In this document: positions 1 through 11,554 of the stretch, piece after piece
How positions within the stretch are numbered: the stretch's first letter is position 1
Layout: each line of letters begins with the position of its first letter
DNA from: Cyrtodaria siliqua
Lineage: Eukaryota > Mollusca > Bivalvia > Adapedonta > Hiatellidae
Length of the DNA stretch: 64,000 nt
Reading direction: 5' to 3'
Assembly: GCA_037043455.1 (NCBI GenBank)
Contig: JAWPHD010001283.1
Coordinates: 62,001-126,000 of the forward strand
The notes under the pieces: model-generated
Told to the model about the DNA's origin: nothing
Seen by the model: only the letters and a program-made list of their open reading frames with translations
Databases searched by the model: none
Translations under genes and position numbers: made by a program

Positions 1-810
1 TAACGAGGCTTTTCTGTACGCCTGGTATTTAAATGAGAGTTCTGTACACGGTATATAAACATGGCTCTTCTGTATGCCTGGTATTTAAACGAGGCTCGTC
101 TGTACACCTGGTATCTAAACCAGGCTTTTTTGTACACATGGTATTTAAACGAGGCCCTTCTGTTAACCTGGTATTTAAATGAGACTCTTTTGTATACCTG
201 GTATCTGAACAAGGCTCTTCTGTACACCTGGTATTCAAACCGGGCCCTTCTGTACATCTGGTATTTAAACAAGGATCTTATGTACACCTGGCATTTAAAC
301 GAGGCTCTTATGTATACCTGGTATTTCTACCAGGCACTTATATACACCTGGTATTAAAATGAGGCTCTTCTCTACACCTGGTATTTCAACCAGACTATTA
401 TGTACACCTGGTATTTAAACGAAGTTCTTCTGTACACCTGGTATTTCAACCAGGCTTTTCTATACACCTGGTATCTAAATCAGGCTCTTTTGTACACCTG
501 GTATTTAAACAAGGCTCTTATGTATACCTGGTATTTCTACCAGGCACTTATATACACCTGGTATTTAAATGAGGCTCTTCTCTACACCTGGTATTTCAAC
601 CAGACTATTATGTACACCTGGTATTTAAACGAAGTTCTTCTGTACACCTGGTATTTCAACCAGGCTCTTCTATACACCTGGTATCTAAATCAGGCTCTTT
701 TGTACACTAAACGAGGCTCTTCTGTAACCTAGTAATTTAACGAGGCACTTCAGTACACCTGGTATCTAAACCAGGCCCCTTTGTACACCTTGTATTTAAA
801 TGAGACTTCT
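1..810. repeat. 30-bp minisatellite, left block
   Basis: Tandem units of 30 bp; a typical unit begins TGTACACCTGGTATTTAAAC and ends with GAGGCTCTTC or a close variant. About 26 units with point variation. Because 30 is a multiple of three, stop-free frames run through it on both strands, which explains the short ORFs of the LLYTWYLNEA and HLVFKRGSSV types. Two neighbouring blocks (about 301-510 and 511-718) are nearly identical copies of a 7-unit, 210-bp higher-order repeat. The array continues after a retroelement insertion, at 1432-2125. Confidence 0.97.
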
Positions 811-1431
811 TTTTGCAACATACTGCATGCTTGGTGGTGGACCCTTTTACAGTTCGCCACTATGCTTTCTTCTTTAATTGTACGTTGACCAGAGAGGCTG
901 TGGACCCTATGGTCACGACTACCTAAAGCCCATTGGGACGGTGGCGTTTGATGTTTCTCCATGATCTTTCTTGTCGTGCCCTTAGTGGTTTATTCTCTTA
1001 CTGCTCTGGCTTCTGCCAAGTCACTGAGTACCTTCATTGTGGCTTTCTAGGCTATTGTTGTTTTGTATTATATTTACACGAGCATATTTGTGTTTTACTT
1101 ATATTGCCTGTTGATGCTGCCTTGTTGGTTAGAGATTAGATCATTGCGGGGATTGCTTTATTTACACTGTCCTGTTTTAATGGAATGACAGTCGGGTAAG
1201 TGTGAAGTTTGGTGCACCCTAGAACCGGTTTAAACCCCCAATGGCCTACTTTGCCACTGACCGTTCCAAGGCGGTAGCCCTATTGTCAACCCTTTTGTGT
1301 TTGTGATGTCGTTTGCATTAAGTATTGCTTTTGCCTTCTTGTTTGTCTGTTTGCGTGTTTGTTTCAGTGTTTTGTGGTTGAGTGTCCTCCTTGAATGCTA
1401 CTTTCCCTGTCCGATCTTTTTATATTTCTTT
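811..1431 (+). mobile_element. Retroelement 3' end (Penelope-like RT family tail), copy A
   Basis: A 5'-truncated copy. It starts in the last codons of the RT ORF (TGCAACATACTGCATGCTTGG), passes the ORF stop and about 550 bp of 3' untranslated sequence, and ends CCGATCTTTTTATATTT. The same tail recurs at 6186-6795, 25690-25885, 29493-30083 and 50812-51297 (plus) and at 23792-24300 (minus). Diverged relatives lie at 6796-8155, 32018-32700 and 33105-33310. Minisatellite flanks both sides, so this copy inserted into the array. TTCTTT occurs at both junctions, but the downstream copy overlaps the usual tail end, so the target duplication is uncertain. Confidence 0.85.
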
Positions 1432-2125
1432 CTGTACACCTGTTATTTAAACGTGGTTCTTTTGTACACCTGGTATTTAAACGAGGCTCTTCTGTACACC
1501 TGGTATCAAAACCAGGCTCTTTTGTACATCTGGTATTTAAACGAGGCTCTTTTGTACACCTGGTATTTAAACGAGGCTCTTCTGTATGCCTGGTATCTAA
1601 ACCAGGCTCTTATGTAAAACTGTTATGTGGTATTTAAACGAAACTCTTTTGTACACCTGGTATTTAAACCAGGCTCTTCTGGGTACAACTGGCTCTTGTG
1701 AACACCTAGCATTTAAACCAGGCTCTTATGTACACCTAGTATTTAAAAGAGGCTCTTCTGTACACACGGTGTTTACACGAGGCTCTTCTGTACACCTGGT
1801 ATTTAAAAAAGTATATTTTGTACAAATGGTGTTTAAACGAGGCTCTTCTGTTCACCTGGTATTTAAACATGGCTCTTCTGTACACCTGGTATTGAAACCA
1901 GGCTCTTCTGTACACCTGGTATTGAAACAAGGCTCTTCTGTACCCCTGGTATTTAGACCAGGCTCTTCTGTACACCTGGTATTTAAACAAGGCTATTCTG
2001 TAAACTTGGTATTTAAACGAGCCTCTTCTGTACACCTGGTATTTCAACTAGGCTCTTCTGTACACCTGGTATCTAAACCAGGCTATTTTGTACACCTGGT
2101 GTTTAAACGAGGCTCTTCTACAGTT
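1432..2125. repeat. 30-bp minisatellite, right block
   Basis: Continuation of the array at 1-810, about 23 units. Most units carry GAGGCTCTTCTGTACACC. Several units here are degenerate, for example around 1620-1690 and 1800-1830. No transcription or splice signal is evident; the open frames follow from the period. Confidence 0.95.
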
Positions 2126-2455
2126 GCACATTTATATCAAATCTTGAGATAATAAGGTCGTATCTACCAGTTAAGACCCAACTTTTTATAGTATCAAACA
2201 ATAATGACAAAATTATAAGGTCGTATCTACCACTTACAACCTTATATGATTATATCCCTGTAGTTAAGACCTTTTTGCAAAAAAAATAGCATCCATGCCT
2301 TCACTTACGACGAAAGATTAGATGAATAAAACCCTGCTAAAGCAAACCGATATGAGGACGGGTACCAGACTGAAAGTTGCGCAATTGTGTATTGTGAATT
2401 TTTTTGCTGCGGTCATATAGCGTCTTAAGTAACACTTACGACCTTATAATTCTAG
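2126..2455. repeat. Short inverted and direct ATAAGGTCGTA repeats
   Basis: ATAAGGTCGTATCTACCA occurs near 2151 and again near 2216, each followed by AAGACC or ACAACC motifs. An inverted counterpart, ACTTACGACCTTATAA, lies near 2432-2448. Together they look like the ends of a small non-autonomous element or an old foldback. No coding potential is seen. Confidence 0.45.
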
Positions 2456-2920
2456 ACCATCGACATAGAGGTCAAAGGTAAAACAATAAGTGCTTTCGTG
2501 TCCCTATTTGTGTCCGGCAAATAACTGTGACATTCATGAACGGATTTTTAAATAACTTGGCACCATCGTGTCCGGCAAATCACTTTGATATTCATGAACT
2601 GATTTTTAAATAACTTAGCACAAGTGCTCACCACAACAAGACGACGTGTCGCACGCAAAATCCAGGTCCGTGGCTTCAAGGTCAAGATCACACTTAGAGG
2701 TCAGAAGATACTTTATGACCCTGTATCTGAATAAAGTAATATTAGTTGTGTCCGGTGTATAACGTTGTCATCGGTTGAGGGCTTTTCATATAACCTGGCA
2801 AAATGTTCACCATAAAAAGATGAAGTGTCACTCGCAAAACCGAGTCTTCTGGCAATACAGACTAGTACTTCGGCGGCATTTGTCGCTTACAGTGACATTT
2901 CTTGTTTTCATATATTACTA
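2456..2920. repeat. Satellite-like dispersed repeat (AAGGTCAAGGTCAC family), copy 1
   Basis: Irregular tandem units containing GTGTCCGGCAAATAAC, TTTTTAAATAACTTGGCAC, ACGACGTGTCGC and TTCAAGGTCAAGATCACAC. It ends with GGCATTTGTCGCTTACAGTG followed by ACATTTCTTG. The longer array at 53190-54345 has the same unit and the same terminal segment, so both are members of one family with a defined end. Confidence 0.8.
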
Positions 2921-2949
2921 AGAATGTCATTTTGTTATTTATCAGAAAT

Positions 2950-3265
2950 AATTTCCTATATTCCCGAAATTTCCGATATCGGAAATGGACTGTGTCAATA
3001 TACAATTTCCGACATCGGAATTATATAATCCTCATTTTGGATATGTGCATTTCCGGTATCAGTAATATAACTGAAATACACTGTAAATATATTTCCCGAA
3101 ATATGTGAATTTCTGGTATCAGTAATATAATTGAAATTTACTATAAACATAATTCCCGAAATATAATTGAAATATAATTCCCGAAAAATACTTTCTTAAT
3201 TCAGATTTCAGAAATTTAAGATTTTGATATCGGAAATGCAATTGACGATATCGGAATTAGTGTAT
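2950..3265. repeat. Cluster of palindromic ATTTCCGATATCGGAAAT motifs
   Basis: An exact 18-bp palindrome at 2969-2986 is followed by variants at about 3005-3022 (TTTCCGACATCGGAA), 3051-3063, 3111-3123, 3226-3240 and 3249-3262 (ACGATATCGGAATT). The spacing is irregular and AT-rich. It resembles iterated binding sites or a decayed short-period repeat; no gene start adjoins it. Confidence 0.6.
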
Positions 3266-3705
3266 TAAAACCACTTTGGCATGCCGCCGTTACCACCTTG
3301 TTTTGTTACCTATTGGCTTTACAGGAGGAATGTTAAAAAACTTTGAAGACAACGCTTTAGCGATCCTTACTAATTATTTTTTCAAAGAACATAAATGTTT
3401 GTGCTACTCTAGTAGTTCAACACGTGCTACAATGTAGGTCGTACCCTGCCTAACTTGGAACGTTTATGGTGCGTTTCCAAAAAAGCAGTTGCAGGTTTTG
3501 GGGTACCAGTCTAGGTGCAAATATATATTACATGTTAATTCTTGAAAGCTGTGGCATGCCACCAGTGGCAAAATAGCATGATGCATGTATACATATGACA
3601 TATCTTAAGAAAGATAAGAAAAATGCATTGCGTATTATAGCGCATTTTACAATAAAGTGGTTAGCATTATAAATATCTGGCCCGGAATACACAAACTATT
3701 CTTTT
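3266..3705. other. No recognised feature
   Basis: AT-rich sequence without long ORFs or obvious repeats. Confidence 0.5.
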
Positions 3706-3846
3706 GAATATTCTCTTTTTTTGTATCTTTATATATTTACATCAATTTTTAATTACTACTTAATTTCGTCATCTTTCGTCGTTTTTTGCGCACAATATGA
3801 CCTATTTATTTGTTTACGTGCCGTAAAACACCATTCATTCATTCAT
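3706..3846 (+). mobile_element. 3' end of jockey-like element (truncated)
   Basis: Contains TTTTTGCGCACAATATGACC, TATTTATTTG, CGTGCCGTAAAACA and a terminal (CATT)n run. This matches the 3' untranslated end of the jockey-like element at 52340-52425. Only the tail remains, as expected for 5'-truncated target-primed insertion. The (CATT)n terminus is the family's 3' tail in both copies. Confidence 0.75.
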
Positions 3847-4144
3847 TCTTTAATTTGAGCGCGATAACTTTAATATATACTGTATGTAGTATGGAACAAG
3901 TTGTGTGGCCGAGTATAACTGAATAAGAAACCACAGTTCTCTAAGTCAATTTTATATGTGTAAATATATTCAGATGGACATGATGTTCCGTCCTATTTAA
4001 TTAATATTTATGAAAATTATAGGTTTGCTGTCAATAACAAGTACAACTTAAAACAGCAGAATTGATTTTAGATTGAAGAATATTAATGATAAAGGTTCAT
4101 AAATTCAATGTCAGCTTTAGTTCGATAAATGTCAGATGTTTGGT

Positions 4145-4370
4145 GAATTGAATTGAATTGGGGTTTTAAGGCGCACCAACACATGAAAGGTTATATGGCG
4201 CATAACAGGCATGAACATGCCAGGCTCATCATCTATGTACATCGAGATACAATATGGAGAATGGGCCTAGGACCTTCTCACCCTGAACTGCAGAGTTGCT
4301 GCAAATTTTATTGTAGACACTCCATTTACACTGGAGCCACGTTTATTGTTTTTCAGCCACTGCTCTTAGT
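4145..4370 (+). mobile_element. Short interspersed repeat (GAATTGAATTGGGGTTTTAA family)
   Basis: Begins with GAATTG iterations, then TTTTAAGGCGCACC, GGTTATATGGCGC, ATATGGAGAATGGGCCTAGG and CTGCAGAGTTGCTGC. The reverse complement of the same series occurs at 33540-33705, so it is a dispersed short element. I cannot see a clear pol III promoter. The 74-codon ORF inside it (4153-4377) is incidental. Confidence 0.65.
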
Positions 4371-5335
4371 GATGTGAGCGAGATGGCACCTAAAACAATG
4401 TTGGGGTCATGATGAAGACCTGAACAACAAATGACAACATAAATATGAATGGGGGTGTTTTACCCCTCTGCATTTTACCGTGTTAAAAGGACTGTCGGCA
4501 GATCTTTTTTTTTTGCTTTAGTTTCAAATGTCTTGTGTACTTCCACTTAAATGACCCACCTGTTATTTTCTGTTAATTAATAGCAATGATTGAAACGTTG
4601 ACGACATTATAATTAGATGTCATATTAATTAAAATGAAATAAAAATATCCATCTCAACAGCTGATTCGATTGAAGAAATTTATTTCGAACTCGCAAAACA
4701 ACTTCTCATAGACTGAAATGATCAGATGATAAATTATTATTTATGATAAGGACAACAACATTAAGCGAAGTCCGCTAGTTTTCTAAACATTTCTTTTCAT
4801 AAATATTAATTAAATAGGACATCATCAAATTATTTATGACTTAGTGTATTTGCACATTTATTAAAGATTTTAATAGGCTCGACCACCCAACTTCGTTCCA
4901 GATTACCGACTGTCCGTTTAATCGCATATCACACATATCGAGGGCATAGAGCAAAAAGGGGCTATATACCAAATTGGCATATTTTAACGTTTTATGGTAT
5001 TTTGATTCCTCTAGTGCCATTCTATGTTATGTAAAAATATCTAGCATAGGTTATTAAATAATTCCCCAGGAATGATCAGAACACAATGGGGCTATCTGTA
5101 AAACTACCAAAACTTGACAGCAACAAGGGGACATCGACACTTTCTTATAGCAACATGGGGATATATGCCCCGTTGTTGTCCTGGCAGATAATGTTATTGT
5201 TATCAGATCTGTAAAGTGATATTATAGTTTTTAAATCAGACACGGAAACAAGCAGTCTATCAAAGCCCTGCTTAGAAAAGATTTGTCGAGAAAAAGAAAA
5301 ATAACACACTGATAAATGGAAAAGAAACATACGAA
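4371..5335. other. No recognised feature
   Basis: AT-rich DNA. ORFs here are short and show no recognisable family. Simple T-rich and TTAATTA stretches only. Confidence 0.45.
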
Positions 5336-5640
5336 AATATCGCAGAGATCACGTATATGAGTATACAGGGCAAACAGGCAAAGTTGTCCAAAAAAGGAGA
5401 TGAAATACAAAGACTGTAACAGATGTCACTTTAAATGTTCGCACAAAGTTTCTCGAGAATGTGCTAAAGAAACATTCCAAACTTACTGGCAGCTAGGCTC
5501 TTACGACAAACAGCCAACTTTTGTTTGTCAAAATGTCACTCAGTCAGACACGAAACGTGAAACAACAAATAAGAAGTTTCATTCATAAGAAGAATCAGTT
5601 TCATACTATTTGCCAATCTGCGATGAAACTAGAAAGGAAA
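5336..5640 (+). pseudogene. Transposon-derived Cys-rich coding remnant
   Basis: A 62-codon open stretch (5400-5588) reads CNRCHFKCSHKVS, then TYWQLGSYDKQ, and continues in frame past a stop with SVSYYLPICDETRKEKV. The paired-cysteine start, the aromatic 'YWxLG-x-x-KQ' motif and the later 'YYLPI' motif recall a Cys-rich N-terminal region often found in transposon-like proteins of invertebrate genomes; I cannot name the family. It runs straight into the TAAAGGTAAC array at 5643-5815. Stops and the lack of upstream coding show it is a fragment. Confidence 0.5.
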
Positions 5641-5642
5641 AG

Positions 5643-5815
5643 GTGTAACAACGCTAAAGGTAACAATTCCGCTAAAGGCAGCAACCGCGGCTAAAGGTAA
5701 CAATTCCAACGCACGCTAAAGGTAACAACCGCCACTAAAGGTAATAATCACCTCTTCCGCTAAAGGTAACAACCCTAACGTTAAAGTAACAACTTTTCAT
5801 GTTAAAGAATGTACT
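5643..5815. repeat. Iterated CTAAAGGTAACAA array (transposon end)
   Basis: Seven or eight irregularly spaced copies of CTAAAGGTAACAA separated by short GC-containing spacers (CCGCGG, CCAACGCACG, CCGCCA). It matches, in reverse complement and in the same spacer order (including the CACCTCTTCCG spacer), the array at 11555-11690. Both arrays lie just beyond transposon-like coding remnants that run toward them, so I read each as a multi-copy terminal repeat at the 3' end of a DNA transposon. Confidence 0.65.
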
Positions 5816-6185
5816 CCTTAACATGCACACCTCAATAATCTGACAAGGTGGGCCTTGTATATGTTTTCGCCTACTTACCACAACTTATTTTGCCAGGTTT
5901 ATGTTTTGACCCAACACAAGTGCCTTTGGCCGGCAAAGCATAAAACTAATAAATTGACAAACCAGATTAGATATTGTTTGCATTTAAATATGTGACCAGC
6001 AAAAGGAAGAGGGGGTGGGGGGAGTGGGGAGGGGAGTGGGTGGGGGAATTCTGCCTTTATTGGACTAACACCTAGGTGATTTACAGTTTTTAGTATTCGT
6101 GTTATTTTCAAAAAAGCTAGGTGACCGATTATAAAAGTTGTATATAAGATCTCTTACAAAAGAGTAGTGTACTTATGACTTCTCA
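5816..6185. other. Mostly unassigned; includes a G-rich tract
   Basis: A purine-rich tract at 6008-6050 (GGGGGTGGGG and GGGGAGTGGG runs). No gene recognised. Confidence 0.5.
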
Positions 6186-6795
6186 TGACTGCATGCTTGG
6201 TGGTGGACCCTTTTACAGTTCGCCACTATGCTTTCCTCTTTAATTGTACGATGACCAGACGGGCTGTTGACCCTATGATGACGCCTACCTAAAGCCCATT
6301 GGGACGTTGGCGTTTGATGTTTGTCCATGATCTTTCTTGTTGTGCCCTTAATGGTTTATTCTCTTACTGCTCTGGCTTCTGCAAAGTCACTGAGTACCTT
6401 CAATGTGGCTTTCTAGGCTATTGTTTTTTTGTATTATATTTACACGAGCATATTTGTGTTTTACTTATATTGCCTATTGATGCTGCCTTGTTGGTTAGAG
6501 ATTAGATCATGGCGGGGATTTCTTTATTTACACTGTCCTGTTTTAATGGGATGACAGTAGGGTAAGTGTGAGGTTTGGTGCACCCTAGAACCGGTTTAAT
6601 CCCCCAGTGGCCTACTTTGCCACTGACCGTTCCAAGGCGGTAGCCCTATTGTCAACCCTTTTTGTGTTTGTGATGTCGTTTGCATTTATTATTGCTTTTG
6701 CCTTCTTGTTTGTCTGTTTGCGTGTTTGTTTCTGTGTTTTGTGGTTTACTGTCCTCCTTGAATGCTACTTTCCCTGTCCGATCTTTTTATATTTC
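6186..6795 (+). mobile_element. Retroelement 3' end, copy B
   Basis: Same tail family as copy A: starts ACTGCATGCTTGGTGGTGG and ends CCGATCTTTTTATATTTCTT. The 68- and 98-codon ORFs inside it are conserved only because the untranslated region is conserved. It is followed without a gap by another 5'-truncated copy (6796-8155). Confidence 0.85.
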
Positions 6796-8155
6796 TTCTC
6801 TACACTATATACAACCTTACCGCATCACCTGATCAAAGACAAGCTTTTTGCTCTTATTCACAAATCTTTCGCTAGAGAACAAAACTACATTTTTGGCCTG
6901 TAACAATATCAAAGCGATTTTTACTAAAGGCATTTTAGACAATTACACTAAGAAGTTTGTGAAGCACTCTTTTCCTATTATTTTCGTCAGGTATGGAACA
7001 ACCGTTTATAAACAAATTGTTGGTATCCCTATGTGTACGAACTGTGCACCTCTTGTCGCAGATTTGTTATTGTATTGCTTTGAAAGAGATTTCATGTTGA
7101 GTCTTTCATCCGATACTTCCGACGCATCACGTCACCACAGAAGTCAGTTCATGAGAGTCCTTGTCGCAGAAGAGTTCTAAAAATACTTTTATATTTTAAA
7201 AATAGATCAGGGTTTGATATTGTTAATTATCCTCACTTAGATGGGGATGTTCTCCGTGCTATTTCTTATGGGGTATATGTTTCTCGACTTATTCGCTTTT
7301 CTAAGGCTTGTAGTCGAGTTGTGGACTTTACTATTCGTAATCTGTGTATATCTATAAAAAAAACTACTCCAGCAAGGCTACCGTTACCATAAACTTTGAA
7401 AAACCTTTGCAAAATTGTATTATCGTAATCCAGATCTACTTTAAAATATAAAAGTAATTTAAGAACTCTTCTGTGACAAGGACTATCACAACCTGACTCT
7501 ATGGTGAGGTGATTTACAAACTTCGTAAGATAATTGGTCATAATCACTTTCTTACAGTCTTTATTAAACGTATTAACACGTTTAACAAAAGAGGTTATGA
7601 CCCTATCATTTTGCAACGCACTGCATGTTTAGTGGTGGACCCATTTACATTTATGCTTTCCTCTTTGATTGTGCGATGACCGGACAGATTGTGGACGTCT
7701 ATCAGAATCCTTATAAGACGGTCGCGTTTGATTTTAATCGTATCTTGTCTTACTCGTAACGATTTATTCTCTTGTTGCTCTGGCTTCTGTCAATCATTGA
7801 GTACCTACTTTGTGGCTTTCTAGGATTTTTTATATTATATAATACATGATCATGTATGTGTTTTACTTATATTGCATATTAATGCTGCCGTGTTTGTTAG
7901 AGAATACAACCTGTCGGAAATATCTTTATTTACATTTTCCCGCTTATTGGACAATAGGGTAAGAGTGAGGATTGGTGCACCCTTGAGCCCCCAGCGGCCC
8001 CTTTTTGGCCACTGACCTTTCCAAGGCCGTAGCCCTATTGTCAACACTTTTGTGTTTGTGATGGCTTATTGTGCCTTTTATTCATCTTTAAAGTTGTTCT
8101 TTGTTTCTGTCGTTCTAGAATGCTACATTTCCTGTTCGATTTTTATATCTACTTT
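6796..8155 (+). pseudogene. Penelope-like-type reverse transcriptase remnant and 3' end, copy C
   Basis: Starts inside RT motif A: the open frame reads FFSTLYTTLPHHLIKDKL, where the first residues come from the preceding tail. Then comes a motif VGIPMCTNCAPLVADLLLYC (7020-7080), a second block with YGVYVSRLIRF (7270-7310), and a C-terminal block ending near 7680, followed by a diverged 3' tail. In the family the PM-[GC]-TNCAP loop precedes a YLDD active site; that active site is missing here. A segment at 7150-7215 is an inverted copy of 7425-7490, suggesting template switching. Several frameshifts and stops. Placing this RT type among Penelope-like elements is from memory. Confidence 0.65.
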
Positions 8156-9639
8156 TAATGTTCAAAGTTATATAGGCCACCATGTGCTCACTGCTACTTA
8201 ACGGAATGAACAAATTGGATATATCTTGATCATTTAATAGCTTTTAAAATTAATGTCTATTTCTAACAAAATAAAGTGTAGATGTACATGTTGCCTGAAT
8301 AGTAGGGTGACCATGGCCATAATCGATGATTATTTTAAGGGGTAGGTGGTAACAAAAATAGAACAAAACATGTTATATATCAAAAGTTTATCAACAATCA
8401 GCAAAAATTGGCAAAAATGAGGGCGAAACAAGTAAACCAATAAGGCATCAAGATGGTCGCCATTTTTGTAAAGATTGATATGGAGCTTATAGGAAGACAG
8501 AATACCATAGGTCAATACTTGTGAGTATAGTTTTAGCAATTTAATACTTATGTTAACATTTTAGAGAAAAATAGTTGTCCTTAGTTTCACAAAAGAGGTC
8601 AAAATCTAGGTCAATACTGCAAATCATTTTTAAAAACCGTGTTACAGCCCTATAATATTCAAAATGTATTATACAATTGTTTTTGTTTTTAATTCAACTT
8701 TTTCTCTAACTTTAAAAGCTTTAATTAACTTATTAAAAAAAATGGAGGACACAAATGAACAAAATGTTTGCTGTATAATATATCTTGCTACTGCAATGTG
8801 ATATTTTAGTAAACGTTAGTTTTATGTAATCTTGTAAAGTTGTTTATTTTAACTACAATGTATTCCAAATAATTAAGAAGTAGTCATAACAAACTACTCT
8901 AAAGTATTTCTCATCATATGACTACTTTACCTAGGAGTATTTTACCAGAGCACCGGTAAAGTGTACGAAGAGGTAATATTCAAATGTAAACTGTAGACAT
9001 TAGAATAAAGTTGCTGTTTGAACAATTTCATTAAAATCAGAAACGTAACAGCATGTTGCAAGGAAGTTAGTTAACCCCACCCACTCTCCCCGAAACAGAT
9101 GATGATAGGTTTTTATTTCATCTATCAAATGTGCATATCAGTTACTGATTTGGAGAGCACATGCTAAATATGCCAGACCCAACATAGAATGGCAAGACAC
9201 ATGTCCTCATGTTATGAACCAGCTGTTACCGACCAGAATTACTGAGTGAGTTAATTTGCTTCGGTGATGGTCAATGTATTGATGTTAGTACGTCAAATGA
9301 ACAGCCGTGTGAATACTTATGCACGTATTTGCATAATATTAAGCAAGTATGTGCAGGATGAATACCTATGATTAAGATAAGCTCTGAGATTTTAGATTTA
9401 ATGATGTTAGTTCGTCAAATGAATAGCAGAGAGATTTATTTATAATTTGTTGTGATTATATCACAACGAGATGTTACATATACTGATGTTAAATGATAAA
9501 ACATAAATAGATCAGAATATTATTTTCAATATGTAAGAATGTATACTGAAAACCTGTATATTAGTAAACTTGACCAAATATGCTCAAATACACAAGTACA
9601 TGCAGTGTGTATAAATAGTACATATATATGGAAGTGGAT
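8156..9639. other. No recognised feature
   Basis: AT-rich DNA with short ORFs only and no clear repeat. Confidence 0.45.
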
Positions 9640-9835
9640 CGCGCCGTAGGCACATGCCATGACTCATCCAAACACATTAAACTGACATCGGACCGACCAG
9701 TCATAGCATAACACTTATAGCATCAGAGTCAAGCAATGTACTACTTGTTAAGTATTTGGTGTGACCCGGTCGGGGATCGAGCCCACGACCTCCAGCATAT
9801 GATCCAAAGCCACCCCCGCTGCACCGTGGTTGACA
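9640..9835 (-). mobile_element. tRNA-derived SINE, family 1, diverged copy
   Basis: On the minus strand a tRNA-like head (9770-9835) has a B-box-like GGGCTCGATCCCCGACCGG, followed by a body related to the copies at 26210-26432 and 35265-35475 (GACCGGTC and GTGTGACC blocks). The head is eroded, so this is an old insertion. Confidence 0.6.
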
Positions 9836-11554
9836 GGAATTTCAGACGTGTAAGTCTGTACTAATGGTTAATTGATGAACTAGATACCGTATTCTAATAA
9901 ATGACAGATTCAGTCGTTGAATGGAGCACGGGTCGCGATTTAAATCAAGCGAAATCGAGCCCTAATTCCTAAGGAGAATGGACTCATCGACTCCGTTGCA
10001 TTTATATTGGATCAATGCATATATTCCGTCAGGTTGTCTCTCTAAGAAATTAGGGGCTATTCAATCAATGCCAGGTTTAAATTTTGTGGGCGTAAGTTCA
10101 ATCCTTGAGCATGGATTAATACAGTTCTAGGTATTCCACGTAAAAGAAATTAGTGCATGGCCGTTCAAATAATGTAGAATAAATGTGACAGAGCTTCATT
10201 TCAATTCAATTTGCTGATTTATCATACGGTGGAATAAACTCTTTTTATGTTTCCTACATCATTGAAAGATATCGTACGTGACCTATCAGATACCTTTTTT
10301 GAAACCCAATACGGAGATATAATAGAAATCAATGAACGTGATATTTGATGATTGTAAAATAAACCCGATCAGGTTATATATCCCAGACGTGCTTTTCTCA
10401 CTTACTTCAAACTAAATTGTTTGACAATGTTCCTAATGGTTGAGAATAATGCATATTTATTGAATTAAAATATATGGTATAATAACGAAGAACAATCCTA
10501 AACTTAAAATGTTTACCCGACACGCCCCACGCCCCCCTCCCCCACCCACCCCCACCACACACACCCTTTTATTTATGTATTTAAAGGCAGCTTCAAAATT
10601 AACTCTTGCGGACTAAATATCAAAGTGGAAGTAAACTGCAGTTTTATTATCAATGCCATTCGTATGTTCTTCATAACATCGATAGGGTTTGTTTAAAAAT
10701 GCATGCCGAGTTTCGTGTTTGGCATACAGAAAGTGTTCCCTTGTAAAAGTGACATGTTTCCCTTGCATATGTGTGTAATCATTCGATTAACATTTCAGTG
10801 TACTGGTTCAAGTCTGCATTATTTTTTTTCTCCTCACGAGTGCTGTATTTTTTGTTTACACTCTGTTTGCTATATTATATCTTACCCATTATAGCAAAAG
10901 TATAGTAAAAGAAAATATGCGTTACCAAGCAGTTGGGTACTTTATTGATAAACCTGATATTGTTTTAAAATCGAACTAAATGTGTATATTACCTCCAAAC
11001 GAAACCTAATCACAGTTAAACAGTCATAAACTGCATATACGTGTGTTATTTATATCGTTAAACAAGCTAAGCAGCTTTATATGCCATGGTCCAAAACTTT
11101 TTTGCCGATTACACATACCACCCTTAATGGCGCAGATGACAACCTTAATTTGGCATGATCTTGATGTAAGAGGAGTTGGTTTTGTTTGAATGGTATTTTA
11201 CGTCATTTTAGCACATATTAGGCCATATATGACGATCGGTTGAGGCAGAACACACCATTTTTCAAGGGTAGAACCTGTACTCTCTGTCTTCCGGCATACA
11301 CAAGAATCGACACTTTTTCACTGGACAAATCGGTCTTCCAATGGGATTCGAACCTGCAGAAAATCCACGTGTCCGAGTAGGAGACCAGCACACTCTCTAA
11401 CAACGCAGATACGGGTTGCATCGTACGGAAGCGAATCAAATGCTTCAGTAACTAACAAGAACATGTTAACTAAATTTTCATTGAAACTGTAGATATTGAA
11501 AAATGTTGTTACCAATAGCGTAGACAGACACTTGCTATCTTTAAATAGCGTTAA
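9836..11554. other. No recognised gene; C-rich tract
   Basis: AT-rich DNA. A C-rich tract (CCCCCCTCCCCCACCCACCC type) lies at about 10522-10565. The overlapping minus-strand ORFs at 11218-11557 match nothing I recognise. Confidence 0.45.

Noticed and set aside
933..1139. Conserved 68-codon ORF (also at 6299-6505 and 29625-29831)
   Set aside because: It lies in the 3' untranslated tail of a retroelement after the RT stop; similarity between copies reflects recent copying. Kept only as a point to test in the findings.
61..2152. Several ORFs of 60-175 codons with repeated YTWYLNEA or HLVFKRGS motifs
   Set aside because: They are translations of a 30-bp minisatellite in different frames and strands; no start context or non-repeat coding flanks.
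5643..5815. CRISPR or riboswitch-like repeat array
   Set aside because: Short motifs with irregular spacing, mirrored at another transposon end; better explained as transposon termini.
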